DNA of 64,000 bases, taken from assembly GCA_023525975.1 (NCBI GenBank), contig CM042028.1:78181501-78245500 (forward strand). The letters are read 5' to 3'. This document shows, piece after piece, positions 44,853 to 55,481 of the stretch. This stretch comes from Smallanthus sonchifolius. Its lineage: Eukaryota > Streptophyta > Magnoliopsida > Asterales > Asteraceae. The notes under the pieces are model-generated. The model searched no databases. It saw only the letters and a list, made by a program, of their open reading frames with translations, and was not told the origin of the DNA. Every line of letters begins with the position of its first letter. Within the stretch, counting starts at the first letter, position 1. A program made the position numbers and the translations under genes.

Positions 44853-46811
44853 TGTAAGGCCCCAAACCCGGGAGGCCTCACTTGTTGGATTTACTCATTC
44901 ATAAACAGTTATTAAACTTGAATATCAAATAACGCAGCGGAAAATTTCATTTTAACATAACATAACATCGTTCAACATGCGGAAGCGTAACATTGTCTAA
45001 TACATAAACATAACATAAAAAACTCATAACGGGATGCCAGTCTTCATGATCAACCGAGTAACTCCTTTCGCCAGCCAAGCATCACTGTTCAACTCCCATA
45101 CCTGTCCTTAACCCGAATGTGCATACTAAAAGTCAGCTATGCTGGTGAGTTCTAGCTTTACGTAAAACATTATCTTTAAAACATTTTGCCAAAAACATAA
45201 CTTCAAACTTCATTTAATAAAAACGTACGTAAATAATGCAGTAACATAAACATAAAACACAAGTCAATAATAAACCGAATACGTGCCTTCTCGTAACTGT
45301 CAATTCCCTTCAAGTACGGTACTTCATAGAGTACCCATACCAACATCAAGCACGGTGCTTCACAGAGCGCACGTACCAACATAATCCATTCGTAACCATA
45401 CATAATCGTCAATTCCCTTCAAGCACGGCGTCCCAAAGGATAGCACGTACCAAACTTCAAGTACCGTTCCCACACAGAGAACGATACTTACTTTAAGGAT
45501 CACGGTAATCCCCTTGATGACCGTCGTCACCCCTTTCCCGCCCAGTTGTACAACCACTGGCCAGCCACAAAGGCCCCTGTAAATGTAAGGCCTTTACATA
45601 ACATACATACTTCGATTCCCAAAGGAAACATGGCAGATTCGTTCATTTTAGTGACTCTCATAAAATCTTTACTTCACTTCAGTTAAAGCATCATACGTTA
45701 ACATTTCATTCGTAAACACTTCTTAAACCATACCTAAACTTCTTTGACAAAAAGTTTCGTAATCACTTTTACTTTTAAAACGTCTTTAAATAACACCGTA
45801 TCATTAAACATCGTTTCGTAAACATCACTTCATAAACATTATTTCGTATGTATGCACACCAACCCAAAAATATTATTAAAATATTTAAAAGAGGGCTTCT
45901 AGAACTCACCTGATAAACTAGTCTCGTTTTCTTAAACAAAAGCTCAACAATGTCACGTACAATCTGAATTGAGTAGTTAAATACACATAACACCTAATCC
46001 CGACTCTAACGGGTTAACCATACTGGATTAGGTGAACTTAAGCTAAGTTCGCCCCTTATAAACCTGGCGAACATAAAAGCGAACTTAGGCCAAGTTCGCC
46101 TGATCCGTGCCGAGCGAACTTAGTAAGTTCACTTACATAAGTTCGCTGGTTTCAACCAGCGAAGTCACTAAGTTCGCTGCTCTAAGTTCGCTTACTTTTG
46201 CCCCATGCGAACTTGTTAAGCGAACTTGATAAGTTCGCCCAATCCTCTCCTAGACGAACTTGATAAGTTCGCCCAATCCTCTCCTAAGCGAACTTGATAA
46301 GTTCGCCTGTCGGGTAGTCTTCATCCCCAAGAACCCTAAGTTCTTGCATGCGGATCTGATCACGTCAAGATCCCAATTTTTACGTTCAAAACGTTCGTTT
46401 TTCCTTGTAGATGCTAGATCTATGTTTATTTTGAAGTTTAATACATAAAAACGTTAACTTTTTATCCAAAACCCGAAAACCCAGCATACACTAAAATCTC
46501 ATATCTAGATCGAGTTGTTACCTGAATCGAGCTTCTGATTCGGAGGTATTGCTTACAAGCTCAATAGTAACACGCTCCTTCAATCCCGGGTCGATCCGCC
46601 AACTTTCTCTCTCTACGGTTTTTCTCTAGATGTTGCAAATGAGAGAAAGATGGATACTTAGGCTATTTGTAGGGGGAAGCTCCCCTATGTTCGCCACCCT
46701 TAAGTTTGTCGGCCCATCCATCCTGGCCTGTTATGCCTCGTTCATTTATTTTTTTTCGTCTCACGTTTAACCCGTTATTATAACTCGTCGCTTTATTTTT
46801 GGGATGTTACA
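44853..46811 (-). repeat. 3' LTR of gypsy 44853-57362
   Basis: A 1959-bp LTR. Its TATA-like box is degraded to TACAAATA near 46657. The palindrome cluster is at 46031-46307. Confidence 0.9.
46031..46307. repeat. GCGAACTT...AAGTTCGC palindrome cluster, with 34-bp direct repeats
   Basis: Eight or more palindromic units, e.g. 'gcgaacttgataagttcgc' and 'gcgaacttagtaagttcac'. Three of them form direct repeats of about 34 bases with 'ccaatcctctccta' between. Confidence 0.78.
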
Positions 46812-47592
46812 AGTCTACCCCCTTACAATAGGTTTCGTCTCCGAAACCTATCATAAGTCAAATAGTTGAAGGTACGACTCCCTCATTTCCGTCTCCGTTT
46901 CCCATCCCTTTCGGTGCTTCCATTGGACTTTAACCAATTGGATAACTTTGTTATGTAAACGTTTCTCCTTCCTGTCTAGGATGGCCACGGGTTCTTCGAT
47001 GTAGTTAAGGTTGTTGTCGACCTCGATGTCAGTAAGTGGTACGTGAGCCGATTCATCCGCCAAACACTTTCGCAAGTGTGATACATGGAAGGTAGGATGA
47101 ATCCCACTTAACTCGTCAGGCAACTCCAACCGATAAGCGACTTCACCAACCCGTGCCATTATCCTGAATGGTCCGACAAACCTCGGACTTAACTTTCCTC
47201 TCTTTCTGAATTGTATGATTCCCTTCTAGGGCGACAGTTTCAACATTACTCTGTCCCCAACATCAAACTCAACAGGCCTTCATCATTTATCTGCATAGGA
47301 TTTCTGACGATCTTGTGCGGCCTTCATTCGTGCTTTGATTTGATCAAACCTTTCCAAAGTTTATCGTACGACTTCAAGACTTCCTAATTCCTTCTGTCCA
47401 ATCTCACCCCCAACAAATTGGGGTCCTGCATCTTCTACCATACAACATTTCATAACGCGGCATGCCTATCGTCGTGTGATAACTGTTGTTGTAGGAGAAT
47501 TCGGCTAACGGCAGATGACTGTCCCAACTGCTAGCGAAGTCGATAATACAAGCACGAAGCATATCCTCCCGTGTCTGAATGGTCCTTTCAGA

Positions 47593-48129
47593 CTAACCAT
47601 CCATTTGCGGGTGGTATGCCGTGCTAATATTAAGTCTCATGCACATCGCCTCGTGAAATCTTTTCCAGAACCTCGATATGAATCGTGTGTCCCGGTCAGA
47701 TACAATCATCAAAGGCATCCCATGCCGTGCTACTACTTCATTAATAAATAGTTCCGCTAACCTTTTCGACGAGAACGTCTCGCGTATAAGTAGGAAATGA
47801 GCACTCTTCGTTAAACGGTCCACAATTACCCAAATGGTGTCATGACCTTTAGATGTGCGAGGAAGCTTGGTTATGAAGTCCATGGTAATGTGTTCCCACT
47901 TCCATTCCTGTATTTCAAGATGTTGAATCTTCCCATACGGTTTCTGGTGTTCGGCCTTTACTTGTGAGCAAGTCAAGCATTTGCTTACATATTTCGTTAC
48001 CTCATATTTCATTCCAGGCCACCAGTATTCCTTCTTCAGATCCTGGTACATTTTGTTGGTACCGGGATGGATAGAGTAACGAGACTTATGGGCCTCGTCT
48101 AAGATCTTGGTTCTAAGCTCGCCACCCAT
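47593..48129 (-). pseudogene. Integrase segment of gypsy 44853-57362
   Basis: 178 codons with the HHCC finger ('HKSRYSIHPGTNKMYQDL', 'CLTC') and core Asp residues in 'TMDFITKLPR' and 'VSDRDTRF'. It stops at TAG 47593 right after 'HPQMDG', where the catalytic Glu region 'QSER' should follow. Confidence 0.85.
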
Positions 48130-48764
48130 AGGTATCCATACCCGTCCAAAACGTGTCCTAACACAAGGGTGTTATATTCCAACTTGTCATGTTGGCCAAC
48201 CATTCTTTCCTTCTTTATGTTTTCCTTTTTATGTGCCTCATCTTGAGCCTTTTCAATTTCCCTCATCACATCCGATGTTACCACCAACCGGCAAGCTTTC
48301 ACTCTAATAGGAGCAGACACATCCTTTCGTCTTAGAGCGTCAGTCACCACGTTTGCTTTTCCAGGATGGTATATGATTTCACAGTCATAGTCTTTTAAAA
48401 GTTCCAACCATCGTCTCTGCCTCATATTAAGATCCCTTTGTTCGAAGAAGTACTTTAAACTTTTGTGGTCAGAGTAAATAGTAAACTTCACCCCGTAAAG
48501 GTAGTGTCTCCAGATTTTCAATACGAATACAACCGCAACAAGTTCCAATTCATGAGTCGGATAGTTGACTTCGTGAACTTTCAACTGTCATGATGCACAC
48601 GCTATCACTCTCCCGCGTTGTATCAGCACGCACCCCAACCCCTGACCCAAAGCGTCAGAGTATACCACCAAGTCTTCATTACCCTCAGAAAGGGCCAAGA
48701 CAGGAGCTTGGGTTAGCTTCTCCTTCAGTTCCTTAAATGCCTCTTCCTGGGTCGAACCCCATTC

Positions 48765-49519
48765 CTAATTTACCTCCTTTCGTGTCAACTTTGTCAACAG
48801 CGAAGCTATTTTTGATAAATCCTGAATGAGTCTTCGATAATAGCCTGCCAACCCTAAGAAACTACGGATTTCAGTTGGAGTCTTAGGAATTTCCCAATCT
48901 TTCACCATCATTATCTTTGCTGGGTCCACCATAATGTCGTTCGGGTTAACGACGTGACCTAGGAATTGGACTTCCCTAAGCCAGAACATGTAATTGGAGA
49001 ACTTAGCATACAGTTTTTCCTTTTTCAAAGCTTCTAATACCTCCTTCAAGTAACATGCGTGATCACCCTCATTCTTGGAATAGATGAGGATATCGTCGAT
49101 GAACACAATTACAGATCGGTCCAACATCGGCTGACGGACCCTATTCATTAAATCCATGAACACTGAGGGGGCGTTCGTCAATCCGAAAGACATTACGCGA
49201 AACTCGAAATGTCCATAATGCGTGCGAAACGCAGTTTTCGGTATGTCTTCTTCTCTCACCTTCAGCTGATGATACCGGATCGAAGGTCGATTTTTGAGAA
49301 CCAACTTGCGCCCTGTAATTGATCGAACGGGTCGTCAATCCTTGGTAAAGGGTACTTGTTCTTCACCGTACGTTTGTTCAACTCGTGATAATAAATACAC
49401 ATTCTCATCGAACCGTCTTTCTTCTTCACAAACAACATCGGAGCACCCCAAGGCGAGATGCTCGGTTGGATAAATCCTTTCTCAAGCAATTCGTTTAGTT
49501 GTCTCATTAGTTCTTTCAT
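48765..49519 (-). pseudogene. RT segment of gypsy 44853-57362
   Basis: 49519-49262 and 49304-48765 overlap in two frames. Together they show RT motifs from 'GFIQPSISPWGAP' to the catalytic 'VFIDDILIYS' and 'IRSFLGLAGYYRRLI'. There is a one-base slip near 49290. Confidence 0.87.
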
Positions 49520-49821
49520 CTCTACTGGTGCTAGTCAATATGGGCCTTGGCCAGGAGCTGGGCATCTGGTACTAAGTCAATTCGGAACTCAATCTCTCTG
49601 TCGGATGGTATCCCAAGCAAATCCTCTGGAAACACCTCCGGGTACTCGCGTACCACGGGTACATCGTCCAGTTCCTTCACTTCCTTAAATTTGTCAATTA
49701 CGTACACCAGATAAGCCTCGCATCCGCGCCTCAAGTAATATGTTGCCATAATCATTGAGACGGCGTTGGGTATCGGGGCGTCGCGATCTCTAAAAACCTC
49801 GACTTCGCTACCATCCGGAGC

Positions 49822-50376
49822 CTAGATTCGGATTATCTTTCGTTTGCATATAATCTGTGCTTCATTGGCAGTTAGCCAGTCTATACCCAAAATGACATTA
49901 AACCCTCCCAAAACCATAACGAACAATCTAACTGGGAATCTATGGCCTTCTATTTCTATGGTGGAATTTTCAACTATGTTAATTACCCTCACAGTTCTAC
50001 CCTCAACGGTTTCTACACTAAAGGCTCGTTTTAGTTTATTAAATGAGTATTTTACCCGTTTGCAAAAAGTAGTAGACATAAAACTCTTGCTGGAACCCGA
50101 ATCAAATAACATATAAACAAAAGTGTTGTAAAGGATGAACGTACCTGAGGCCACATCGGGATCCACCCTGGCCTCCTCTTGTGTCAGCGCATACGCTCGG
50201 GGCCTTTCTTCCTTCTTTTCTAGGCCTTTCCCCTTGCCACCTTCCCCCATTCTCGGTTTAGTAAATTCTCGGATCATGTGACCGTTCTCTCCACTGTTAT
50301 AGCATTTGAAGCCTTGTGAAAATTCTCGAGAGTAGTGCCCGGTCTTGCCGCACTTATAACACATATTTGATCCCAT
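49822..50376 (-). pseudogene. Zinc-knuckle and protease segment of gypsy 44853-57362
   Basis: 184 codons. Two CCHC knuckles both show losses ('CYKCGKTGHYSREF' and 'CYNSGENGHMIREF'). The protease has 'LFDSGSSKSFM', followed by 'NVILGIDWLTANEAQI'. Confidence 0.87.
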
Positions 50377-51354
50377 TCTGCATTCTCCAGCATGCTACCT
50401 TCCACACTTCCCACAAACCGCTGACTCATTCACTCTAGCTTTCTTATCCTGAGCTCCCGGTAGTTTCCCGTCGGTTCGCTTGGCAAGGAAAGTCAGCTTC
50501 TTCTTAGGTTCTTCAATAGAGACACCATTCAATGCCAGATCGTCATACACCACACCACTAAGTTCCACCACTGAGTCACAGGTGTTAGGGGTGTTTGCCT
50601 TAACAAATGTGCAGACCTTTTCCGGCAGCCCCCGGATATAGCAAGTGATCCTCCTTTCTTCAGTGGTGAACAAATGTGGCACCAGGCGTGCCAATTCGTT
50701 GTACCGGGTAGTGTATTAATGGTGTGTCATGTTCCCCACTTTCAATCTCAGAAATTCTCTTTCCACCTTCTCAATCTCGTTCCTTGGGCAGAAGTTCATG
50801 ATAACCAAGGTCTTCAAATCATTCCATAGCATAGAGTCGGCAGTTGTGCCCCCCTTAGCCCGTCGCATTCCCTCCCACCAATGGGACGCTTCTTCCCTCA
50901 GTGAATTAGCAAGCAAATTTCACCACTTGATCGGCCAGGCATTCGCTGAGGTGGATTGCAGCCTCCGCAATTTCCCGTGCCAGGGCCGTCTTCACCTCCG
51001 CCTCAAAAGCAAATTGCTATTCTTCAACAAGAATCTGCTCAGTCCCACGCACACTAACTTCTGGTTCAGTGTGAAAACTTCCTTCCTCGCTGTACTCTTG
51101 GCGAGCAGGGATCCTGCTGCGTCCACCATTGCGACCACCGGTACGACCCCCACCACGCCTTTCATTTCCTCTTCTTGCCATAACGTTCTATAAGACAAGG
51201 AATCCAATGTCATCTCACTAGTTAATAAATAGAATTCAACAAGTAATGTAAGATGTTAATATACACTGGCCATCTGCAATTAACCATTACACTACCTTTC
51301 GCTTTATATTTGACCACATTTGTGATTCCATCAGAACACAAGTCCTAACCTAAC

Positions 51355-51745
51355 TGTAAGGTCCAGATTCCTGAGGATCTCCAATCAACGGATTCAACGA
51401 CATGTTGAACCTGGCGGAAACACACTCGACATGTGACTTGTAGGTACAAACAATAAGGACGAGACTCAATTGATTGTCAAACGATTCATATATTGATAAA
51501 CCACTAAAAAAAAAAACAAATGTCGCTCAACAACTCGTCTAACCGAATACAGAATACAAAATAACTATTTATACTATCCGGTTGGGCTGGGCCAGGGCCG
51601 CATACTTCAAGTATGCGGTTGGGCACCGCATACTTCAAATATGCGACTAGGCCATGAAGTATGCGGCCGCATACTTCCAAAAAGTCTTCTTTTGAACATC
51701 TCGGTGATCTCTTGATCCGTTAGCCTATTAGGTTTGGTCCTTACA
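51355..51745 (-). repeat. 3' LTR of deleted copia 51355-55316
   Basis: A 391-bp LTR. The TATA box TATAAATA (minus strand) is at 51566-51573. A cluster of 'CGCATACTT...AAGTATGCG' palindromes lies just upstream of it at 51598-51678. Confidence 0.92.
51598..51678. repeat. GCATACTT...AAGTATGC palindromes in copia LTR
   Basis: Three to four units including 'ccgcatacttcaagtatgcg', with the ACTT...AAGT core also seen in the gypsy LTRs. They lie in U3, 25-105 bases upstream of the TATA box. The other LTR has the same at 55170-55248. Confidence 0.75.
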
Positions 51746-51902
51746 ATATCCCCCTAGGCTAATGCATTCAAGATACTTATAGTATTTCAACATCAGCTAA
51801 GTGATCACCACCTCCTGCATAGAGGCCTTTGACTATTGTAGTTGCTAATACTTTCACAAAAGGCTTGGTGTCTCTTTCACATTCTTTAGGCACGAATAGA
51901 TG

Positions 51903-52600
51903 CTACTTGGACAATCTGATCATATCTTCCTTCCCGAACTTCAAAAGATCCATAGGATCAGCAATGGTGAACTCTCTGTCTGCACACTGGATGTAAATAT
52001 AATCTGTCATAGAGCTGTAATACCAGTATTCAAGTTGACTCAGTGTGTTGTCAGGTAGAGCTGGATAGACAGGAACACACTCCACCGTTTTGGGAGAAGG
52101 ATAGATTTCTATTACAAGAGGCTTCTGGTTAAACATGACTTCATATGGAGTTTTCATTTGATGCTTGTTGAGTAGCACTCTGTTTTGCACATAGCACGCT
52201 GTATTGATTACTTCAGCCCAGAAGAATATCGGCAATTTAGAGTCAGAGATCATGATTTTTGCGGCTTCTATCAGGGTACGATTTCTTCGTTCAGCAACTC
52301 CATTCTGTTGAGGAGTTCTAGCAGCGCTGAATTGTCGTGTAAACCCCTTTTATACACACAGGTTATCAAGAACTTCATTTCGGAATTCCGTCCCATTGTC
52401 ACTTCTGATAATCTTGATCTTCAAGTTTAGTTGATTTTCCACAAGTATCATGAACTGCCTAAGAATGTCTGCAGTCTCACTTTTCTTACTTAAAAAGAAC
52501 ACCCAAGAAAATCATGAGTAGTCATCAGTAATAGCAAGACAGTATGATTTCTTCCCAAGACTCATCACACTAACACAATCCTTCACTATGTCATCTACTA
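51903..52600 (-). pseudogene. Partial integrase of deleted copia element
   Basis: The integrase core can be read from about 52590: 'LAITDDYS', 'FSWVFFLSKKSETAD', 'IIRSDNGTEFRN', then 'TPQQNGVAERRNRTLIEA' with the catalytic Glu, and 'FFWAEVINTACYVQNRVLL' at 52253 onward. The frame then runs into 'PMDLLKFGKEDMIRLSK', which does not belong to RT and looks like a 3'-terminal segment. An internal deletion therefore joined integrase to the end of the element. Stops lie at about 52510, 52354 and 51903. Confidence 0.8.
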
Positions 52601-52601
52601 A

Positions 52602-53150
52602 TCATGTTGTTGCACAAGACTTAGATGGGTTAGTAACGTTCACATGTTTTACCGATGGACCAACAATCACTGGCGTGGACTGTGTGGATGAAGAATATTG
52701 ATCTCGTTTACGGCCTACACCATACTCCATTTCAACATTTTCATGTTGAACACTTGGCATAGAAGTGAAATTGCCATTGAAAGGATGTTTAACAGCATGA
52801 TAACCAATCACTGGATTTCCTTTCTTTCTAACATGGGAATCTAACATATCATAAACAACTGATCGAGAGTGGTCAATTTTTTCGATTGTTAGTTTAGAGT
52901 TTGCCAATTGAGTCACAGCATCATTCAAATCTAAAATATTTTCTGATCGCTTGTGCTCAGCATTGGTATGCCAAAGTTGAGTAATTTCCTTTATCAACAT
53001 TTCATTATCACACTTATACCTATTTATCTTCTCTACATAATTATGAGAGCAGGTATTAGTAAGTATCTCAGTATCTTTAATTTTTTCCATGAGTGTATGA
53101 TTTGACACCTTCATTCCCCAATCATATCCTGCAGTCTGCTGACTGACCAA
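52602..53150 (-). pseudogene. Gag-downstream coiled-coil segment of deleted copia element
   Basis: 182 codons, charged and helix-forming ('MLIKEITQLWHTNAEHKRSE'), as found between gag and protease in SIRE-like elements. It ends 'NPSKSCATT'; the protease is missing and integrase follows. Confidence 0.6.
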
Positions 53151-53270
53151 GGCTTTGCTATCACTGGCTGTAGTTGCTTCCTTTTCTTCCGAGCCACTAG
53201 ATGATCTTCCCTTTTCTGCTTTAGGCTCGGGACATTCCCTAGCAAAGTTTCTAGGCTTGCTGTAATTGTA

Positions 53271-54388
53271 TCACCTCAAGTTGGACTTGTCAAAACCAAT
53301 CTTCTTTGTACCAGACTCTATCCCATCAAATGAGTTTCTGCCAGTTCTTTTGATAAACATCTTAGCACGATGCACAGCCATTGCCATATGGTATTTAATA
53401 TCGATCTCTTCCAAATCATCAGAATGAATTTGATCAGTGTCATCTTGTATCAGGTTGGCAGGAGAGAGTTTTCCAGCCAGCATTGCATTATAGATACTCA
53501 AGAAAACACTGAACAATGCAACATTCATTTCAACAGCTTTAACAGTGTTGGAGCAAGGTGAGTTACTTTGTTGAGAAGGAGTAACATGAGCTATTTGATT
53601 GGGAACAACATAAAAAATTGGAGTATGTGCGGATAACATGCTAGAAAGTAGAGCACTTCCCTGAGACACTAAGATATATGTCTCAGACATAAACATGATC
53701 CGCCTTTGCTGATCGTCCATCTCATATGACCTCAGAATGGAGATCAACTCACAGAGAGATATGGTGTACATATCTTTAGTTCTCTTGATAGTAGTGATGT
53801 TAAAGTTCCAGTTTATCGGCAACGAGTTGAGCAGTTTATCGGCAACGAGTTGAGCAGTTTCTTGTTTATCTCACCTTTGGTCATCTCAATACCTGCACCA
53901 CTTATTTCAGTCATCAATTGAGTAAATCTATTTATTTGAGATTCCATACTTTCCTCTTTCACATACTTGAACATGTTGAATTTCTGCCTTAACATGTCCT
54001 TTCTACTTTCTCGCATATCTAAATTTCATTCAAACCTTTCCACCAATGCATCCCAAAGAGTTTTTACAGTCTTGTATTCTTTAAAGCCTTGAGCAGTTTC
54101 TGTTGACAATGCCATGGTCAATCCAGCATAAGCTTTCTCATCCTTCTCCTTCTGAAGAATCTCTTCACCATCATAGAGATCAGGATCCTTGGGAACAAAT
54201 TCATTCTTTTCAATTCTGACCATAGGAACTTGAGGACCCTTTTCAATAGACTTCCAAATAGATGAATCCTTATATTTGGAAAAGTTCTCATATCTAAATT
54301 TCCAGTTATCAAAATCATCTACATTTATAAGACGTGGAGGTCTAATTGTGGTGCCAATCTCATTATCCATAGCATTGTTATCAGTCAT
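53271..54388 (-). pseudogene. Gag of deleted copia element, with duplication frameshift
   Basis: Starts at ATG 54388 ('MTDNNAMDNEIGTTIRPPRL', then 'DDFDNWKFRYENFSKYKDSS'). It continues at 54016 ('MLRQKFNMFKYVKEESMESQ', 'IEMTKGEINKKLLNSLP') and 53822-53271 ('ITTIKRTKDMYTISLCELIS', 'VHRAKMFIKRTGRNSF'). At 53811-53856 the 23-base block 'tttatcggcaacgagttgagcag' (given here minus none) is present twice in tandem, which shifts the frame. A stop near 54024 separates the first two segments. A zinc-knuckle remnant ('FARECP') lies near 53240. Confidence 0.82.
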
Positions 54389-54420
54389 GACTTAATCAGC
54401 AGAGAACACTGTATCGCAAA

Positions 54421-54670
54421 CTTGAAAGAAAACCATAAACTTCAAAGTAACCGTAAACTTTGAAGTAACCACAAACTTAAGACTGACCGCAAACTTTGAA
54501 TATCCGTAAACTTCGAAGTGACCGCAAGCTTAGAAATCCATAAACTTGCTGACCGCAAACTTAGAAAGCCGTAAACTTGCTGACCGCAAACTGGGAAAGT
54601 CGTAAACTTGCTGACCGCAAACTTGGAAAGCCGTAAACTTGGAGTATTACCGTAAACTAGAAAGAACCGA
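54421..54670 (-). repeat. Tandem repeats in leader of deleted copia element
   Basis: Between primer-binding site and gag lie about ten units of 20-27 bases around 'ccgcaaacttagaaag' and 'ccgtaaacttgctga', all in one orientation. The core 'AAACTT' recalls the ACTT core of the LTR palindromes. Confidence 0.75.
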
Positions 54671-54912
54671 AAAGTTGATACCCACAATCTTCCAGATGAA
54701 GAAATTGGCTGATAAATTTGATTTTCAAGCCTAAATGTCTACTAATCAACCACAAACTTCAACAATCATGACAGAAACAAGGTCCAAAACCAGTCAATCT
54801 GTCAAGAAACGCTTCCAAAACAAACAAATCAGTTTATTCAAAATGAAAACAGTTACTTTGATACCTCACGGGTCAAAGAAATCCGTTGTAAGCTTCACCG
54901 AATGAGCGCTAA

Positions 54913-54925
54913 GGCTCTGATACCA
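54913..54925 (-). promoter_or_regulatory. Primer-binding site of deleted copia element
   Basis: The minus strand reads TGGTATCAGAGCC, an exact initiator-Met type site two bases from the LTR. Confidence 0.8.
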
Positions 54926-54927
54926 AT

Positions 54928-55316
54928 TGTAAGGTCCAGATTCCTGAGGATCTTCAATCAACGGATTCAACGACATGTTGAACATGGCGAAAACAGACTC
55001 AACACGTGACTTGTAGGTACAAACAATAAGGACGAGACTCAATTGATTGTCAAACGATTCGTATATTGATAAACCATTGAAAATAATACAAATGTCGCTC
55101 AACAACTCGTCTAACCGAATACATAATACAAAATAACTATTTATACTATTCGGTTGGGCTGGGCCGGGGCCGCATACTTCAAGTATGCGGTTTGCACCTC
55201 ATACTTCGAGTATGCGGCTAGGCCACGAAGTATGCGGCTGCATACTTCCAAAAAGTCTTCTTCTGAACATCTCGGTGATCTCTTGATATGTTAGCCTACT
55301 ATGTTTGGTCCTTACA
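54928..55316 (-). repeat. 5' LTR of deleted copia 51355-55316
   Basis: A 389-bp LTR, a close match of 51355-51745, with palindromes at 55170-55248. Confidence 0.92.
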
Positions 55317-55466
55317 CTAACACTTTATAAGGAATACTATATATGTCAATATATACTACCTTTATACCTAATGTTGTGGCTCGAGTTACCCGTACTGCCA
55401 TCCGCTTTCGGTCCTATTCACAGTTTAAGTTCAGACACTAGGAGTGTCCTAATCTCTCAGACTATT

Positions 55467-55478
55467 GCACTGATACCA
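55467..55478 (-). promoter_or_regulatory. Primer-binding site of gypsy 44853-57362
   Basis: The minus strand reads TGGTATCAGTGC, the same variant as in the element at 4016-13255. Confidence 0.7.
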
Positions 55479-55481
55479 ACT

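Larger units (their letters stand above)
46851..51181 (-). pseudogene. Gypsy gag-pol polyprotein with stops and frameshifts
   Basis: Starts at ATG 51181 ('MARRGNERRGG'), as in the element at 10800. Segments are: gag 50916-50395 ('EASHWWEGMRRAKG', 'KVCTFVKANTPNTCDSV'); knuckle and protease 50376-49822 ('CYKCGKTGHYSREF', where the last Cys is Phe, then 'MLFDSGSSKSFMS'); RT 49519-48765 ('FVKKKDGSMRMCIYYHELN', 'VFIDDILIYSKN'); RNase H 48584-48099 ('IYSDHKSLKYFFEQ'); integrase 48129-47593 ('TMDFITKLPR', 'IVSDRDTRFISRFW'), which ends at a stop inside the region of the catalytic Glu; and the chromodomain-like tail 47159-46851. Frames change at least near 51000, 49500, 49290, 48110 and 47200. This copy is far more damaged by indels than the one at 6226-10800. 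Confidence 0.9.
51355..55316 (-). mobile_element. Deleted copia element (SIRE-like gag), minus strand
   Basis: LTRs at 51355-51745 and 54928-55316 (TGTAAGGTCC...GGTCCTTACA), with a perfect target-site duplication, CTAAC, at 51350-51354 and 55317-55321. The minus strand has the primer-binding site TGGTATCAGAGCC (54913-54925) and the purine tract CTAGGGGGATAT before the 3' LTR. The 3.2-kb interior keeps gag (54388 to about 53270) and part of integrase (about 52600-52000), but no protease, RT or RNase H. It could move only with proteins from a relative. It lies in the leader of the gypsy element 44853-57362. Confidence 0.92.
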
